15,734 nt of DNA from an uncultured Actinomycetes bacterium (GTDB lineage: Bacteria; Actinomycetota; Actinomycetes; S36-B12; UBA5976): contig CAJBBC010000117.1 in the NCBI GenBank assembly GCA_903951185.1, positions 1 to 15,734 on the forward strand, given 5' to 3'. Every line of letters begins with the position of its first letter. Within the stretch, counting starts at the first letter, position 1. Position numbers and translations under genes: made by a program. The notes below the pieces were generated by a model. It had not been told where the DNA came from. It ran no database searches and saw nothing but the letters and a program-made list of their open reading frames with translations. Shown in pieces: positions 13,984-15,734 of the stretch.

Positions 13984-14757
13984 ATGGGTATTTTAGACGG
14001 AAAGAATATTTTAATTACTGGCGTACTAACAGATTCCTCAATTGCGTATCACGTTGCCAGACTTGCACAGGAACAAGGTGCAAACATTGTGCTGACATCG
14101 TTCGGTCGAACTTCTAGTATTACAAAACGTATCGCCGGACGGTTACCAGTTGAACCACCGATTGTTCAATTAGATGTAACTAACAAAGAAGATTTAGAGA
14201 ATTTATCGAAAGCTGTTTCGCAACACGTTCCACATTTGGACGGCGTGTTACATTCCATCGCATTCGCACCTGAGGCTGCTCTAGGTGGCAATTTTTTAAA
14301 TACGGAATGGGATGACGTAAAAGTTGCTTTAGAAATTTCGGCATTCTCACTTAAGTCCCTAAGTATGGCTTGCTTGCCGTTGATGGAAAAAAATGGCGCG
14401 CAAGTATTAGGTTTGGATTTTGACGCCACCGTAACTTGGCCTTTTTATGACTGGATGGGCGTTTCAAAAGCGGCTCTTGAATCAACTTGTCGTTATTTGG
14501 CTCGCGACCTTGGTCCTAAGAAAGTACGCGTTAATTTAGTAGCAGCTGGGCCGCTTTATACAACAGCAGCAAAAGGTATTCCTGGTTTCGATCAATTTGG
14601 GCCAATGTGGCAGAGACGTGCACCAATCGGTTGGGACACAAGTGATCCAGTCCCGACTGCTAAAGCTTGTGTGGCGCTGTTTTCAGATTGGTTCCCAGCA
14701 ACCACTGGCGAAATCATCCACGTTGACGGCGGAGTTCATTCGCAAGGTGGTCCTTGA
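13984..14757 (+). CDS. fabI: Enoyl-ACP reductase FabI (InhA-like)
   Basis: FabI catalyses the NADH-dependent last step of each FAS-II cycle, reducing enoyl-ACP. The 257-residue product has the FabI-type cofactor loop ITGVLTDSSIA (11-21), HSIAF (90-94), the GLDFDA strand (143-148), the catalytic Tyr155 and Lys162 (Y-x6-K) in YDWMGVSKAALES, and RAPIGWDTSDP. It reads closer to mycobacterial InhA than to E. coli FabI. Ser91 aligns with InhA Ser94, while the substrate-loop stretch before RAPIGW is around ten residues shorter than in InhA, which fits ordinary chain lengths (both from memory). It is cotranscribed with fabG. I see no consensus Shine-Dalgarno, so coupling is likely. The stop is 5 bases from the stop of the converging 226-residue gene. 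Confidence 0.93.
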   Translation: MGILDGKNILITGVLTDSSIAYHVARLAQEQGANIVLTSFGRTSSITKRIAGRLPVEPPIVQLDVTNKEDLENLSKAVSQHVPHLDGVLHSIAFAPEAALGGNFLNTEWDDVKVALEISAFSLKSLSMACLPLMEKNGAQVLGLDFDATVTWPFYDWMGVSKAALESTCRYLARDLGPKKVRVNLVAAGPLYTTAAKGIPGFDQFGPMWQRRAPIGWDTSDPVPTAKACVALFSDWFPATTGEIIHVDGGVHSQGGP

Positions 14758-14762
14758 TCCGT

Positions 14763-15443
14763 TTAGGAAAATGAACTGCAGGCTGCCATTAATTCAAGCG
14801 CAGCAGTTTTTAATTGATTTAGGGTCTGCACTTTTAACGCATCCGAGCTTGGACTGCCGTGGGCGATCGATTCATTTATTCCATATTGGCAAATAAGCCA
14901 AATTCGTTCAGCTCGCTCTAAGTCTGTTTTAATGCGTTGACTTAATGCTGGTGGTAAATAGATAGCGCGCAACTCATATAGTTCTTCATCTATTGGATCA
15001 CGGTCTCCGTGTAAATCCAGACTCGACAGAACTTGCGTAGATTCGTCGATTAATTCTTGTAAATGCAGACGAGCCGCTTTTAGTTCGAGAAATACAGGTG
15101 GCATTTGAATCGTCAGGACATTCCAAGTTTTTAATTCAGGAGTCCAGGCTAAAACGAGATTATGTGAAAGAACTAGAACACCTTTTGCTGGATCAATTTC
15201 TGAAAGTGTCTGAACAGATAAACCGTATGGATTTCCTGGTAAGGGTAATATCGCATAAATCGGAGTTGCTGCTGCGGCGACCTTTTCAGTAACTGCTGGC
15301 CAGCCTAATTCTTGCCCATTCTTTAAAACCGTTAGTGATTCAGTGATTGTTTCTGCAGCATTGCAGGCGTCAGTATGCGTTATGTTGCCTTGCCGAAACT
15401 GATTAAGCCAAAGGGCTAATTCAATCGTGGCAGGACGTTCCAT
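14763..15443 (-). CDS. Uncharacterised actinobacterial protein, 226 residues
   Basis: I do not recognise a named family. The product is soluble-looking, with no signal peptide or membrane helix, and mildly acidic. It has an N-terminal helical part (1-60), a compact hydrophobic middle with LPLPGNPYGL (66-75) and VLVLSHNLVLAW (89-100), then long predicted helices (118-143 and 155-220) with LKAARLHLQELIDES and YLPPALSQRIKTDLERAERIW. The layout resembles unnamed actinobacterial hypothetical proteins I recall with a PGDPxGL-like motif, but this is weak memory. The ATG has no Shine-Dalgarno; TAATCT at 15456-15451 ends 7 bases away, so a leaderless transcript is predicted. It shares an 18-base divergent spacer with an ABC ATPase, so coregulation with that gene is plausible. 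Confidence 0.85.
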   Translation of the reverse strand: MERPATIELALWLNQFRQGNITHTDACNAAETITESLTVLKNGQELGWPAVTEKVAAAATPIYAILPLPGNPYGLSVQTLSEIDPAKGVLVLSHNLVLAWTPELKTWNVLTIQMPPVFLELKAARLHLQELIDESTQVLSSLDLHGDRDPIDEELYELRAIYLPPALSQRIKTDLERAERIWLICQYGINESIAHGSPSSDALKVQTLNQLKTAALELMAACSSFS

Positions 15444-15461
15444 GAAGGGTAGATTACTCCT
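15444..15461. promoter_or_regulatory. 18-base bidirectional promoter, hypothetical/ABC ATPase, predicted leaderless both ways
   Basis: TAGATTA at 15450-15456 gives TAGATT on the plus strand, 6 bases before the GTG of the ABC ATPase, and TAATCT on the minus strand, 7 bases before the ATG of the 226-residue gene. The spacer length and heptamer offset are identical to those of 13258-13275. GTGGCA at 15427-15432 with a 17-base spacer could be a plus-strand -35 (4 of 6 to TTGACA); no minus -35 is evident. Confidence 0.7.
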
Positions 15462-15734
15462 GTGAACACTTCAGCAGCGCAATTAGCTACTTCCAACGAA
15501 AGTGTCATTGATTTAGCCGAAGTAACCGTTAGACGCGGCACTAAAAATATCCTTGAAAATATTTCTTGGTCAGTCAAACCAGAGCAAAAATGGGTTGTGA
15601 TGGGACCAAATGGAGCTGGTAAAACAACGTTGATGCAGTTATGTACCGGTTATATTCACCCAACCACTGGTACCGCGAAAATTCTGAATCAGAAACTTGG
15701 TAGTACAGATGTGCGAGAGCTGCGAACCAGAATT
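15462..15734 (+). CDS. ABC transporter-type ATP-binding protein (3' end cut by window)
   Basis: The first 91 residues of an ABC ATPase are visible. Walker A GPNGAGKTT lies at 48-56, preceded by the strand NILENISWSV and followed by QLCTGYIHPTTGTAKIL, which leads to the Q-loop region beyond the edge. The position that usually carries the A-loop aromatic (VTVRRGTK) has Arg instead of Tyr, as in the small actinobacterial ModF/molybdate-like ATPase group I recall with a VRRG motif. No permease is visible. GTG is chosen as start because it lies 6 bases from TAGATT, a leaderless position; residues 1-14 are a poorly conserved lead-in. Signature and Walker B motifs are outside the window, so activity cannot be judged. 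Confidence 0.88.
   Translation, partial: MNTSAAQLATSNESVIDLAEVTVRRGTKNILENISWSVKPEQKWVVMGPNGAGKTTLMQLCTGYIHPTTGTAKILNQKLGSTDVRELRTRI

Overview
The window reads as a gene-dense chromosome segment from an AT-leaning, streamlined actinobacterium. GC is roughly 40% in a few lines counted by eye. The protein set is typically actinobacterial: a suf operon with an embedded Rieske ferredoxin and SufU/SufT, a DUF3099 membrane protein, SURF1, dodecin, a TldD/TldE pair, and a MabA/InhA-like fabG-fabI pair. Low GC, intergenic gaps of a few bases and frequent overlaps suggest a free-living aquatic lineage such as the Nanopelagicales (acI). That placement is inference; no rRNA or other phylogenetic marker is present.

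Layout. Positions 1-5617 (+) hold a compact iron-sulfur assembly operon: sufB (5' end outside the window), sufD, Rieske ferredoxin, sufC, sufS, sufU, sufT. Gaps are 0-3 bases or 4-base overlaps, apart from 35 bases before sufT. An ABC-F ATPase (5645-7240) and an ABC exporter half-transporter (7268-9145) follow on the same strand with 27-base gaps. A minus-strand pair, DUF3099 then SURF1 (10129 down to 9113), converges on the exporter with a 33-base overlap. Dodecin (10176-10388, +) diverges from DUF3099 and converges on tldE with a 4-base overlap. tldD-tldE (13257 down to 10385, -) diverges from fabG-fabI (13276-14757, +). fabI converges on an uncharacterised 226-residue gene (15443 down to 14763, -), which diverges from an ABC ATPase running off the right edge (15462 onward).

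Function. SufBCD is the scaffold complex, SufS supplies sulfur through SufU, and SufT acts in maturation. The Rieske protein is a likely electron carrier for the machine. fabG-fabI supply the two reductive steps of FAS-II elongation. SURF1 serves cytochrome oxidase assembly. TldD/TldE form a metalloprotease with no identifiable local substrate.

The most notable structure is regulatory. All three divergent junctions carry a symmetric TANNNTA heptamer (10135-10141, 13264-13270, 15450-15456) that gives a TANNNT -10 box on both strands. At 13258-13275 and 15444-15461 the spacers are both exactly 18 bases with identical geometry, placing predicted start sites on the start codons of both genes (paired leaderless transcripts). 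At 10130-10175 one side is leaderless-like and the other has a short leader with a strong Shine-Dalgarno. I saw no tRNA, rRNA, CRISPR array, insertion sequence, riboswitch or convincing intrinsic terminator, and no gene-free stretch over 50 bases.
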